A DNA stretch of 11,052 nt from JACMLD01 sp036500065 (lineage in GTDB: Bacteria > Bacteroidota > Bacteroidia > Chitinophagales > Chitinophagaceae): NCBI GenBank assembly GCA_036500065.1, contig DASYCT010000354.1:1-11052 (forward strand). Direction: 5' to 3'. Both the position numbers and the translations under genes were made by a program. The notes under the pieces were generated by a model, which was not told the DNA's origin, made no database searches, and saw only the letters and a list, made by a program, of their open reading frames with translations. Below are positions 1 to 7,838 of this stretch, one piece after another (the stretch's first letter is position 1; every line of letters begins with the position of its first letter).

Positions 1-3000
1 TTTGTAAAGGAAATTACCCTGCAAAAAGTAATCGCCCCGCGCCTGCTCATGAAACTGGATTTCCCCCAAAAAGGATATGGCGCAGGCGACGAGGTGACCG
101 CCGATTTCTCCATGCGCAACCTAAGCGACAAACCGGTAAGAAATTATCCCGCCAGTTATACCATATCCATTGGCGGTACCGTGGTCCAAAACAATACCTT
201 CAAAACCGACAACGAAGGAAAATCACAACTGAAGTTCAACCTGCCCGCAGCATTAAAAACCAATGATGGTTTATTGAATATCACCATCCGCTACGACTCC
301 TATACAGAGGCCATCTCAAGAAGCATCCCCATCGTGCTGAATAAGATCGATCTCCAGTTTATGCCCGAAGGAGGAACCTTTGTCGAAGGCATCTCCACGC
401 ATGTCGCTTTCAGGGCATTGAATGAAAACGGGAAACCGGTTGACATAAAAGGGGAAATATGGGACAGTCGCGGCAATAAAATCACGGCGTTTGAAAGCTA
501 TCGCTTTGGTATGGGCAGTTTTCCATTTACCCCGCAGGAAGGCCGTTCCTATAAAGTAAAAATCATCACCCCGGCCAATATTACCCAACAATATGAATTG
601 CCGGCTGCCGGAAAATCGGGTCTTGTCATGAATGCATCCAGGACAGGCGAAACAGTCACCATAAAACTTATATCCACGGAGCGGGCGCAAATAACACTGG
701 TCGGGGAAACCAAAAACACCCCGTATTACTCAAAAGACCTCTTGCTAAAAAAAGGGGAAACCCTTGTTACGCTCAATGAACGATCATTCCCTATGGGTAT
801 CGCCCGGTTTACCGTCTACGCAGACGGCAGGCTGCCGATCTCCGAACGGCTTCTATTTTTGAACGAAGACAGGCATCTGCAGGTAAGCATTAGTACTGAT
901 AAGCAAAAATACCTGCCCCGGGAGAAAGTGAAGCTGTCCATAAAAACCACGGATGAAAACGGACGGCCTGTGCCTTCCAACCTGTCCCTCTCCGTGATAG
1001 ACGATAAACTATGGTCCTTTGCCGACGACAAACAGGATCATATCCTCTCCTGGCTGCTCATGAGTTCCGAATTGAAAGGGAAAATCGAGGAACCGGCTTT
1101 CTATTTTAAAAAAGAGGAACCGCAAGCTATACCTGCACTGGACCTTGTAATGCTCACCCATGGCTACCGGTACTTCGACTATATACCTTATGCCCGGAAA
1201 GAAGGTGACCTGAAATTTGCACCCGACCAACCCAATATGCTCAGTGGGATGATTCTCGATGGTAAGGAAAAGCCCCTTAAAGCCACTGTTTTTTTGGTCG
1301 ACATGACCGCAGGAGGCAGGGCCGGCAGGTTCACCACCGCGGATGATGGCTTGTTTTTCTTTTCAGAGCTGGAGCCCAACACTACTTATTACCTGGTGGC
1401 CCGGGCCCTGGATAAAAAAGAAAAGATAACCATCCGGGTACTGCAAAACGGCGTCGGTTATAATCCCCTTGTCGTCACGGCATTAAGGCAGGCGCGTTTA
1501 AGGGCTGCCAACCCCGTCGCGCCAAACGCCGCTGCTATGGGTTTGCAAAGACGTGTTGCCGGCAATGATAAAAAAGCAGCCGAAGACCTGCTCAAGAAAT
1601 TACCCGGAATAGCCCTCGACGACATGGGGATGGTGAAAGCTGCCGGGGAGCAGCATCTGAACGATGTAGTAGTGGTAGGCTACGGAACACAAAAAAGGAA
1701 GGAGTTTCTCGGGGCAGTAGCCGTCGTCAACGCAAAGGATATTATGCCCGGTGTAAAAGTGGAAAATGCATTGGAAGGCAGGGCAGCGGGTCTTATGATA
1801 GATGGAACTGTCAACCCGCTCAACGAACGTAAGATCGCCATAAGGGGGACGAGAACTATCGGTGGTGGTCAGCCTTTATTCGTTTTGGACGGCGTTCCGC
1901 TGGAACAATTCAACCTGAATACCCTGAACCCCGATGATATAGAATCCATCATCGTGCTGAAAGACGCAGCCGCCACCGCCATATATGGGGGCAGGGCAGC
2001 TTATGGTGTTATTATGATTGAATCCCGGAAATACAGGAACGAAAAGATAAAAATTCATACCGGCGCCCGTCAATCATGGTATGCCGCCCAATACATTCGG
2101 GCGGGGGGAGCCGAATATGCCGTTGCCCGGAATTTTTATGCCCCTAAGTATTTTTCGACCTTTACCTCCGAAAGAACCGATTTCAGGGAAACCATCTACT
2201 GGAACCCGGTTGTACAAACCGATAGAAATGGAAATGCAGAACTGGAGTTCTACAATTCCGATGCCAGCACCACCTTCAGGGCCATTGCTGAAGGCATCGG
2301 CTACAATGGTAAACCCGGCAGGGCCGAATACACGTACTCGGCACAGAATGCTACGAGCGTGGATGCAAAAATCCCTCCTTATTTAACCGTGGGCGATAAA
2401 GCATTGATACCCCTGGTCATCAAAAACAACCGTGCTCAAAGCATCGAACTGTCTATCCGCGTGAAACTTCCTGAAAATCTCAACGCCGGTGATTACCCGG
2501 GCAATATCGTATTGGCTCCCGACAGCTCTCAACAGGTACTAATACCCGTAGAAGCCACGAAGGCGCTTAGCGGCCTTATACAGTTCACTGTAGAAAACTC
2601 TTTTGGTAAGGAGACCCTGGTGCTCCCCATCGTTGCCAACGACAAGGGATTCCCGATCATACAAACTTTCTCCGGTAATAAATCGGCCGGGCATGATTTC
2701 AGCATCGATAAAATGATCCCCGGCACCCTGCAGGCCCGCCTGAAGTTGTTCACCAACCTGGAAGGGCAGTTGCTGGACGGTATCGAATCCATGCTGCGGG
2801 AGCCGAGCGGTTGTTTTGAGCAAACTTCTTCCAGCACCTATCCCAATATCTTCGTCCTGAAATACCTGCGGGCATCGGGCAAATCAAACCCCGAAATTGA
2901 AAAGAAGGCATTGCAATACATAGAGGACGGGTACAAACGCCTGGTTGGTTATGAAACGGCACAAAATGGCTTCGAATGGTTTGGCCATACGCCGCCGCAC

Positions 3001-4185
3001 GAAGCCCTGACGGCTTACGGTCTGCTGGAATTTACCGACATGCAGGAATTTATCGACGTAGACAAACAAATGCTGACCCGCACCAAAAACTTTTTAATGA
3101 GTCGCCGGGATGGCAAGGGTTCCTTCCTGCATGCTTCCGGTGGCTACGACCAGTTTGCCTCCGTGCCCGATAAGATCGCCGACATCTATATCGTATATGC
3201 GCTTACCCAGGCAGGCATCGGCAGGGAAATAAAACCCGAATACGATGCCACGGTAAAGAAAGCGCTGGCGGGCAACGACGGCTACCAACTGGCCATGATG
3301 GCACTGGCAGCCAGCAATATGAAAAACGAGGCGGATTACAACCAGTTAATGGACGCATTGAGCAACCAGTATCAAAAACTCAAATTAGCCGCTGAAACCA
3401 GCGTCGTCAATTCGAGGGATGCTTCGCTGCGCGTAGAAACCATGTCGTTGTATGCACTGGCATTGATGAGAAAACCATCCAATAATATGGGGCTTGTCGC
3501 AGAGCTTATTTCAAAAATACTGGGAGAAAAGACCTATTACGGTTATGGCGCTACCCAGGCCACGGTGCTTGCCCTGCAGGCCATCGTTGAATATTCAACC
3601 ACGACGGGCAAGATTTCGAAAGAAGCAAAGATCAATTTTACGCTCAACGACCAGCCACTTGACAATACGGAGAACCTGCTGCCCGGTCTGAAAGAAGGGA
3701 GAAACAGTTTTGCGGTGCAATATGCGGATGATGCTAAAACGGTTCCCTATAACCTCGAAGTGTCTTATAACACCTTAACGCCGCCCAACAGCGAGAAGGC
3801 CGAACTCGCATTAACGACCCGGCTGGCCAACAGCGTGGCCCATGTGGGCGAAACGGTGCGCATGGAAATTGAAGTGACCAATAAAAAATCAACGCTGCAA
3901 CCGATGGCGATTGCCAAGATCGGCATTCCGGCGGGACTGTCGGTGCAGCCCTGGCAGTTGAAAGAAATAATGGAAAAAAACCAGGCGGCCTACTACGAAA
4001 TTTTTGACAATTACCTTGTTTTCTATTGGATGGGATTCAAAGCGGGTGAAACCAAAAAGATAGCCCTTGATCTGAAAGCAGAAATTGCCGGTACGTACAG
4101 GGGTAAAGCCAGCAATGTTTACCTGTACTACACCCCCGAGTACAAAAACTGGAACGATGGCGTCGATGTGGAGATCCGGCAATAG
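1..4185 (+). CDS. Alpha-2-macroglobulin family protein with embedded SusC-type TonB plug domain (5' partial)
   Basis: The frame is open from base 1, so the N-terminus, including any signal peptide, lies outside the window; the ATG at 49 is internal. About 1394 residues are visible. In order there are macroglobulin-like beta domains (about 1-1230, including MPEGG at 361 and VMLTHGYRYF near 1147), a carboxypeptidase-regulatory-like domain (about 1237-1443), and a low-complexity linker. Next comes a SusC/RagA-type plug (1660-2031) with VVVVGYGTQ, IRGTRT, LFVLDGVP, VLKDAAATAIYGGRAAYGV and a closing MIESRK. The A2M domain follows, starting near 2179 (FRETIYWNP), then the thioester domain with GCFEQ (Cys codon 2812-2814, Gln 2821-2823), its helical region to about 3600, and a C-terminal receptor-binding-like beta domain (about 3800-4182). 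Known A2M proteins trap proteases by thioester attachment. An envelope location and trapping role are inferred here. No beta-barrel follows the plug, so it is not a transporter. Confidence 0.92.
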   Translation, partial: FVKEITLQKVIAPRLLMKLDFPQKGYGAGDEVTADFSMRNLSDKPVRNYPASYTISIGGTVVQNNTFKTDNEGKSQLKFNLPAALKTNDGLLNITIRYDSYTEAISRSIPIVLNKIDLQFMPEGGTFVEGISTHVAFRALNENGKPVDIKGEIWDSRGNKITAFESYRFGMGSFPFTPQEGRSYKVKIITPANITQQYELPAAGKSGLVMNASRTGETVTIKLISTERAQITLVGETKNTPYYSKDLLLKKGETLVTLNERSFPMGIARFTVYADGRLPISERLLFLNEDRHLQVSISTDKQKYLPREKVKLSIKTTDENGRPVPSNLSLSVIDDKLWSFADDKQDHILSWLLMSSELKGKIEEPAFYFKKEEPQAIPALDLVMLTHGYRYFDYIPYARKEGDLKFAPDQPNMLSGMILDGKEKPLKATVFLVDMTAGGRAGRFTTADDGLFFFSELEPNTTYYLVARALDKKEKITIRVLQNGVGYNPLVVTALRQARLRAANPVAPNAAAMGLQRRVAGNDKKAAEDLLKKLPGIALDDMGMVKAAGEQHLNDVVVVGYGTQKRKEFLGAVAVVNAKDIMPGVKVENALEGRAAGLMIDGTVNPLNERKIAIRGTRTIGGGQPLFVLDGVPLEQFNLNTLNPDDIESIIVLKDAAATAIYGGRAAYGVIMIESRKYRNEKIKIHTGARQSWYAAQYIRAGGAEYAVARNFYAPKYFSTFTSERTDFRETIYWNPVVQTDRNGNAELEFYNSDASTTFRAIAEGIGYNGKPGRAEYTYSAQNATSVDAKIPPYLTVGDKALIPLVIKNNRAQSIELSIRVKLPENLNAGDYPGNIVLAPDSSQQVLIPVEATKALSGLIQFTVENSFGKETLVLPIVANDKGFPIIQTFSGNKSAGHDFSIDKMIPGTLQARLKLFTNLEGQLLDGIESMLREPSGCFEQTSSSTYPNIFVLKYLRASGKSNPEIEKKALQYIEDGYKRLVGYETAQNGFEWFGHTPPHEALTAYGLLEFTDMQEFIDVDKQMLTRTKNFLMSRRDGKGSFLHASGGYDQFASVPDKIADIYIVYALTQAGIGREIKPEYDATVKKALAGNDGYQLAMMALAASNMKNEADYNQLMDALSNQYQKLKLAAETSVVNSRDASLRVETMSLYALALMRKPSNNMGLVAELISKILGEKTYYGYGATQATVLALQAIVEYSTTTGKISKEAKINFTLNDQPLDNTENLLPGLKEGRNSFAVQYADDAKTVPYNLEVSYNTLTPPNSEKAELALTTRLANSVAHVGETVRMEIEVTNKKSTLQPMAIAKIGIPAGLSVQPWQLKEIMEKNQAAYYEIFDNYLVFYWMGFKAGETKKIALDLKAEIAGTYRGKASNVYLYYTPEYKNWNDGVDVEIRQ

Positions 4186-4199
4186 TGCTTTTCCTGTAA

Positions 4200-4235
4200 T
4201 TTTACCGGGGCATTGATTTTAATGTCCCGGTAAAA
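4200..4235. repeat. 15-bp inverted repeat (hairpin) between the macroglobulin and M28 genes
   Basis: Bases 4200-4214 and 4221-4235 form a 15-bp stem closed by a 6-base loop (GATTTT), with a single G-T wobble (C-rich core ACCGGG/CCCGGT). The hairpin starts 14 bases after the macroglobulin stop codon and ends 12 bases before the M28 start codon. It is most likely a transcription terminator or RNA-stabilising stem for the upstream gene. A typical intrinsic terminator is not obvious, however: the T run lies on the 5' side of the stem and the A run on the 3' side, and no T tract follows on either strand. It could also act as a protein-binding site or as structure in the M28 leader. The structure itself is certain; the role is inferred. 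Confidence 0.8.
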
Positions 4236-4247
4236 CTTATCCATGCT

Positions 4248-5054
4248 ATGAAATACATTGACTTTATTAAACAACTCGACCACCGTCCCGACCATGAACG
4301 ACTGGAAATTATTATCGCCTGGCTGCAGCAACATGGTATCCCTTTCCGCAGGCAGGACTACAGAACCGGCTCCAACCTGGTAATCGACCTGGGCGCTTGG
4401 CCCCGGCGAACAGGGATAAGCTCGCACTTCGATAAAATAGAAGAAAGCGGGGGCGCCAATGACAACGGGTCCGCCATTGCTGTCTGCCTCGGCATCATCG
4501 AACGGTTTATGGAAAAGAAGGATGAAACGATGGGGCTGCGGATCTTCTTTTTCGACGAGGAGGAGAACGGGCTGCGAGGCTCCGCCGCTTACACCCGGCA
4601 ATACGGGATTGCCGATCTCACAGGTCTTATCAATATGGAGTTAGTGGGGATGGGCAATAAACTGGCCCTCTGGCCGGTCAATCAAAAAGATAAAGGAACC
4701 CTGCTACAGGCAGTCGAACAATCGGCTACCCGGCAACATACCCAAGCCATCCGCTTTGATAAGATCATCACCAACACGGCCGATCACCTGTCCTTCCGTA
4801 ATGCCGGGCTTGCGGATGCATTCACCATTACCTGCATATCCGACGATGACATAAAAGCCGCCCATCTTTATTACAAGGCATTGCAGCAGGGCGCCGACAC
4901 GATGACGCTGCACGGGATATTACACCGTGCTCCTGTCTTCGCCCATTATCACCAGCCTTCCGACACTTTCGAAAAGCTGGAAGAGCGCACGCTGGCAATG
5001 GTGGCGGAAGTGATCTGGAATGCCCTTCCGGGACATCAGCATCAGTTAATATAA
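4248..5054 (+). CDS. M28-family zinc metallopeptidase (aminopeptidase-like), probably cytoplasmic
   Basis: This 268-residue protein has the M28 di-zinc aminopeptidase pattern. His60 is in SSHFDKI, Asp72 in GANDNGSA is the bridging ligand, and Glu105/Glu106 in FDEEENGLRGS are the catalytic base and a zinc ligand. Glu131 in NMELVG sits where many members have Asp, and His235 in HYHQPSDTFEKL is the last ligand. A conserved-looking ADHLSF segment is at 179-183. The family removes N-terminal amino acids from peptides; the substrate here is unknown. No signal peptide or membrane segment is visible, unlike many secreted M28 enzymes, so a cytoplasmic site is likely. The start fits the family; an ATG at 4243 is out of frame, and there is no clear Shine-Dalgarno sequence. 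It follows the macroglobulin gene by 62 bp across a hairpin, so co-transcription is uncertain. Its last 13 bases overlap the convergent hydrolase gene. Confidence 0.88.
   Translation: MKYIDFIKQLDHRPDHERLEIIIAWLQQHGIPFRRQDYRTGSNLVIDLGAWPRRTGISSHFDKIEESGGANDNGSAIAVCLGIIERFMEKKDETMGLRIFFFDEEENGLRGSAAYTRQYGIADLTGLINMELVGMGNKLALWPVNQKDKGTLLQAVEQSATRQHTQAIRFDKIITNTADHLSFRNAGLADAFTITCISDDDIKAAHLYYKALQQGADTMTLHGILHRAPVFAHYHQPSDTFEKLEERTLAMVAEVIWNALPGHQHQLI
5042..5054. other. Tail-to-tail overlap of convergent genes
   Basis: The plus-strand M28 gene ends with TAA at 5052-5054, and the minus-strand hydrolase ends with TGA at 5044-5042. The two coding ends share 13 bases with no intergenic space. No hairpin terminator was seen here, so transcripts from both sides should run into each other's 3' ends unless Rho or another mechanism stops them. 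Confidence 0.85.
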
Positions 5055-6637
5055 AAAGTCCTGGACACCGGTTCAGCCGATTTGATTGTTGGCTCCATGC
5101 TTCTTCCGTACTGCCAGGCGACAACTGTCACTTTCACCGGGTATTTGCTCCGGGGCGGAAGCGCTGTGATCACCAATTCATCGCCTTTTATTTCTGCCGG
5201 TCCTTCCTTTACGTAATAATAGACAGGCATTCCTTTATTGGCAGTAGCAGTTAAGTGAACCGTTTTTACGGAGCGGCTGATGTTCTGCAAGGCAGGAAAA
5301 TCAATCGTTTGATCGGCTCCTTCCAGGTTTTTTAACGGTATGTGGTAATCAATGGGCTGCGCCATGCTTTTATAGGTCCCGTCCCCATCGCACGAAGCAA
5401 TCAGCCATATATCCCCGGTACGCTTGGGGTTGTTAAAGCCCATGCGGTAAAACCGCACCGAAAAGGTAGTATCATCCAGTTTAACAACCGGCCCGCAAAT
5501 CCGGGTGATGGAAATCTTGCTGCCCGCGTGTAATGAATCGGTATATCCCGCATTGATATGGAAGGTAACCCCGTCGGCCATTGGTGCAAACCTCCCGACG
5601 TTGCCACCCAGTGCTTTAGGAGAACGTACTAAAGGAATACCATTTTGCAGGTAACCAATGTGAGTGGCTTTCCTGCCCCTTGCCCTGGCATAATACGCTT
5701 CTGTTGCATCGGCCATCTGTTTGTCAAAATACCAAAATGCCTGGGTAGTATCGCCCCTGTACTTTTTATAAGGTGCGGCAGGATATTCGGGAAGGCTATC
5801 CCGCCGCCAGCGATCTGCCAGCCAGCCGCTTCGGGGGTCTACGGGCTTTAGGATGGGAACTGCGTCCAGGGGCATGTTTCGCGGAAGTCTCGCCTTTGCA
5901 GCCTTGGTAATAAATAACGCCAGGTAATTGACCAGTGCATCGGAAAAATCAAAATGCCCGTGACCGGCATCGGCAAGCAGGGATACCGGCGCCGAAGGAT
6001 GCTCCCGCCTGTATTTCATGGCGGGATCAAGCCTTCTTTCGAGCCATTCATATTCACCCATCACCATTAAACCGGGTACACCGTCAATAGTGCGTTCACC
6101 CCAGTCGGGGTTAGGTTGCCCGCTACCGGTAGCATTCGTTTGTGGCGCATCTCCATGTACGGACAGGATAGCCAATGTGCGGCCGGGATTCCAGGCGGCA
6201 AAATTCCAGGGATAGCTCGCATAGGCAGAATGGCCGATGGGCACAATGGGTGCAAATTCCAGTTCGGTATAACCGGATACCTGTCCCATTCGCTTCAACA
6301 TTTCTTCAAAACGCGCACCGTCTCCTTTATTGAAGTTAAACACCGGGCCGATCCCGGGCGTTATCCATACCTCTGCAAAACCAATCGCCCCGAGCGAGCT
6401 CCTGAAAGCGGGATGCTCCAAAATACCTTCTTCCAGCATATTGTGCTGGCCTATGACGACGCCGCGCACCTGTTTGCAACCCGGCGGAATCCACAAAAAA
6501 GCCAGCGGGTGATCATGGGTTTCACCTGACACAACGCTATCAAGCGTCACCGACCATTGCCATGGCTGGGCTTTTCCCTGCAATCCCGTAAAGAGGATGA
6601 TCAGCGCCAGTATTGCCTGTGTTTTTCGCGGTTTCAT
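5042..6637 (-). CDS. Secreted alpha/beta-hydrolase, candidate carbohydrate esterase, with C-terminal beta domains
   Basis: The protein has 531 residues. Residues 1-24 look like a type I signal peptide ending GKAQ, with no lipobox Cys, so it should be exported to the periplasm or outside. Residues about 28-250 read as an alpha/beta-hydrolase: nucleophile elbow GHSAY with Ser137, a possible oxyanion segment GQHNM (63-67), a strand PGLMVMGEYE where an acid (Glu195 or Glu197) may act, and AGHGHFDF, where His226 or His228 could complete a triad. Residues about 290-531 lack hydrolase motifs. They look beta-rich and end in an Ig-like stretch (PVKVTVVAWQYG, 500-511) of the kind seen at the ends of secreted Bacteroidota enzymes. 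It is the last gene of the four-gene minus-strand cluster, 12 bp after the lyase. An esterase acting on the lyase substrate is the favoured guess, but the substrate is not known and the triad is inferred. Confidence 0.75.
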   Translation of the reverse strand: MKPRKTQAILALIILFTGLQGKAQPWQWSVTLDSVVSGETHDHPLAFLWIPPGCKQVRGVVIGQHNMLEEGILEHPAFRSSLGAIGFAEVWITPGIGPVFNFNKGDGARFEEMLKRMGQVSGYTELEFAPIVPIGHSAYASYPWNFAAWNPGRTLAILSVHGDAPQTNATGSGQPNPDWGERTIDGVPGLMVMGEYEWLERRLDPAMKYRREHPSAPVSLLADAGHGHFDFSDALVNYLALFITKAAKARLPRNMPLDAVPILKPVDPRSGWLADRWRRDSLPEYPAAPYKKYRGDTTQAFWYFDKQMADATEAYYARARGRKATHIGYLQNGIPLVRSPKALGGNVGRFAPMADGVTFHINAGYTDSLHAGSKISITRICGPVVKLDDTTFSVRFYRMGFNNPKRTGDIWLIASCDGDGTYKSMAQPIDYHIPLKNLEGADQTIDFPALQNISRSVKTVHLTATANKGMPVYYYVKEGPAEIKGDELVITALPPRSKYPVKVTVVAWQYGRSMEPTIKSAEPVSRTFYIN

Positions 6638-6649
6638 GTTAGAACAGGA

Positions 6650-7828
6650 TTAGTTAATCGCCTTCAACGAAAACAACAATGTTCCGTACCCCGGGTTATC
6701 CGCATTAAACCCCGCTCCTTCCGGCCGGAGTTTGTCAGCCGCCATTTTGGTGTATTTATATTGGTCGGCCGGCAAGCCTGCCCTGTTGGCATAATGATTC
6801 AACACCATTTCATAAATGGAACGTAACCGCCCGCGCCCGCTGGCAGAAATTATTTTTGCGGGGAAACGACCGCTGATGTCCGTATAGGGTTCAAAAGGTA
6901 CTTCCTCGCCAAGATTGTATTTAGCCGTGTATTCAAATCCCTTTAGCAAACGGTTATTTAAAAATCCATACATATCAATACCCTGGCTCCAGCCTATCTC
7001 GCACATTTCTGAAAGATGCCCGATGCCCAGTTGTGTGTGTTGCTGGTCGCGGCCGCTTTCCTGTACCTGCCCGTTTTCATTTATAACATAATGCGGTAAA
7101 CTGCCGTTGCCCGGGCCTTTGTAATAGAAATCTACCGCCCGGTCAAACAGTGCATGGTCATCACAAAAAACACCGATGGCCATCATCTCCTTCATGCAGG
7201 CCAAATCCCAATTGCCATGCGCCCACAACGCAAAATATTGCAAGGGAGGATAAAAGATTTCCATAAACATTTTCTTACATCGCTGGATATCGGCGGGGGC
7301 CCATCCGGGGTACGTGCGCATGATTTCAGCGGCATTGGTAAACTTAAACCCGCAAAGCCCGGCGCCCAGTTCCACATCGGTCCCGTCAAATACCTTCAGC
7401 TTTGCCGACCATGCGTTGAGAATTTCGATGGCTTTCTTTGCGTGCGCCTCTTCACCGGTAATGGCCCACATCAACGCGTTTTGATACGCCGCGCAAACAT
7501 CTTTTTCCAAATCACCGATATTTTTACCGGCCCCGCTCAAAAGACTGCGCTCGACATGTTCCACCGGGTGGGGAATCCAGCCGGCGCTTGACCAGGGACT
7601 GGCCTTAAAGACTTCAAACCCACTTTTCCAGGGTTCTATATTCCCCGCTACCATCTCTTTCATCCGTTTTAAATCCGCCGTGGTATGCAATAAACCGGGG
7701 TGAACAAAGGGTTTCGGATGATAGAATGGCGGGGTTTCAAGCCTCAATACCTGCGCCCGGCCAAACAGGCCGGTACAAACCATTAGTATCGTTATCGAAA
7801 TCCTTAATATGCTTTTCATAGCTTTCAT
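6650..7828 (-). CDS. Secreted alginate-lyase-fold polysaccharide lyase (PL38-like)
   Basis: The protein has 392 residues with a signal peptide at about 1-25 (cleavage near GRAQ). The mature part opens with FVHPGLLHTTADLKRMK (41-57) and IEPWKSGF, the usual start of alginate_lyase-family (alpha/alpha) toroid proteins. Other landmarks are NALMWAITG (117-125), HGNWDLACMKEMMAIGVF (204-221) and ESGRDQQHTQLGIGHLSEM (257-275; codons from 7060 down). Arg260, His264, Asn206 and a Tyr such as Tyr300 are candidate active-site residues. Such enzymes cleave uronic-acid chains by beta-elimination. PL38 is known to include uronate-polymer lyases, and the QQHTQLG signature suggests that group, but the assignment is from memory and the polymer (alginate, glucuronan or other) is unresolved. 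The start at 7828 lies 10 bp after the beta-helix stop; a second ATG three codons downstream is possible. It sits mid-operon between the beta-helix and hydrolase genes. Confidence 0.85.
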   Translation of the reverse strand: MKAMKSILRISITILMVCTGLFGRAQVLRLETPPFYHPKPFVHPGLLHTTADLKRMKEMVAGNIEPWKSGFEVFKASPWSSAGWIPHPVEHVERSLLSGAGKNIGDLEKDVCAAYQNALMWAITGEEAHAKKAIEILNAWSAKLKVFDGTDVELGAGLCGFKFTNAAEIMRTYPGWAPADIQRCKKMFMEIFYPPLQYFALWAHGNWDLACMKEMMAIGVFCDDHALFDRAVDFYYKGPGNGSLPHYVINENGQVQESGRDQQHTQLGIGHLSEMCEIGWSQGIDMYGFLNNRLLKGFEYTAKYNLGEEVPFEPYTDISGRFPAKIISASGRGRLRSIYEMVLNHYANRAGLPADQYKYTKMAADKLRPEGAGFNADNPGYGTLLFSLKAIN

Positions 7829-7838
7829 TCAACTGCTG

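Noticed and set aside
49..51. ATG as the start of the macroglobulin gene
   Set aside because: The same frame is open to base 1 and the preceding residues fit the MG domain, so this Met is internal and the gene is truncated by the window.
1660..2031. A SusC-type TonB-dependent transporter gene
   Set aside because: Only the plug is present; the sequence continues into A2M and thioester domains, with no beta-barrel or SusD partner.
4128..4601. Minus-strand open frame of 157 codons across the M28 start
   Set aside because: It is antisense to two well-supported genes and shows no recognisable domain or signal.
6116..6529. Plus-strand open frame of 137 codons inside the hydrolase gene
   Set aside because: It is antisense to a strongly supported secreted hydrolase and its translation looks random.
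7154..7591. Plus-strand open frame of 145 codons inside the lyase gene
   Set aside because: It is a shadow of the lyase coding sequence with no family-like motif.
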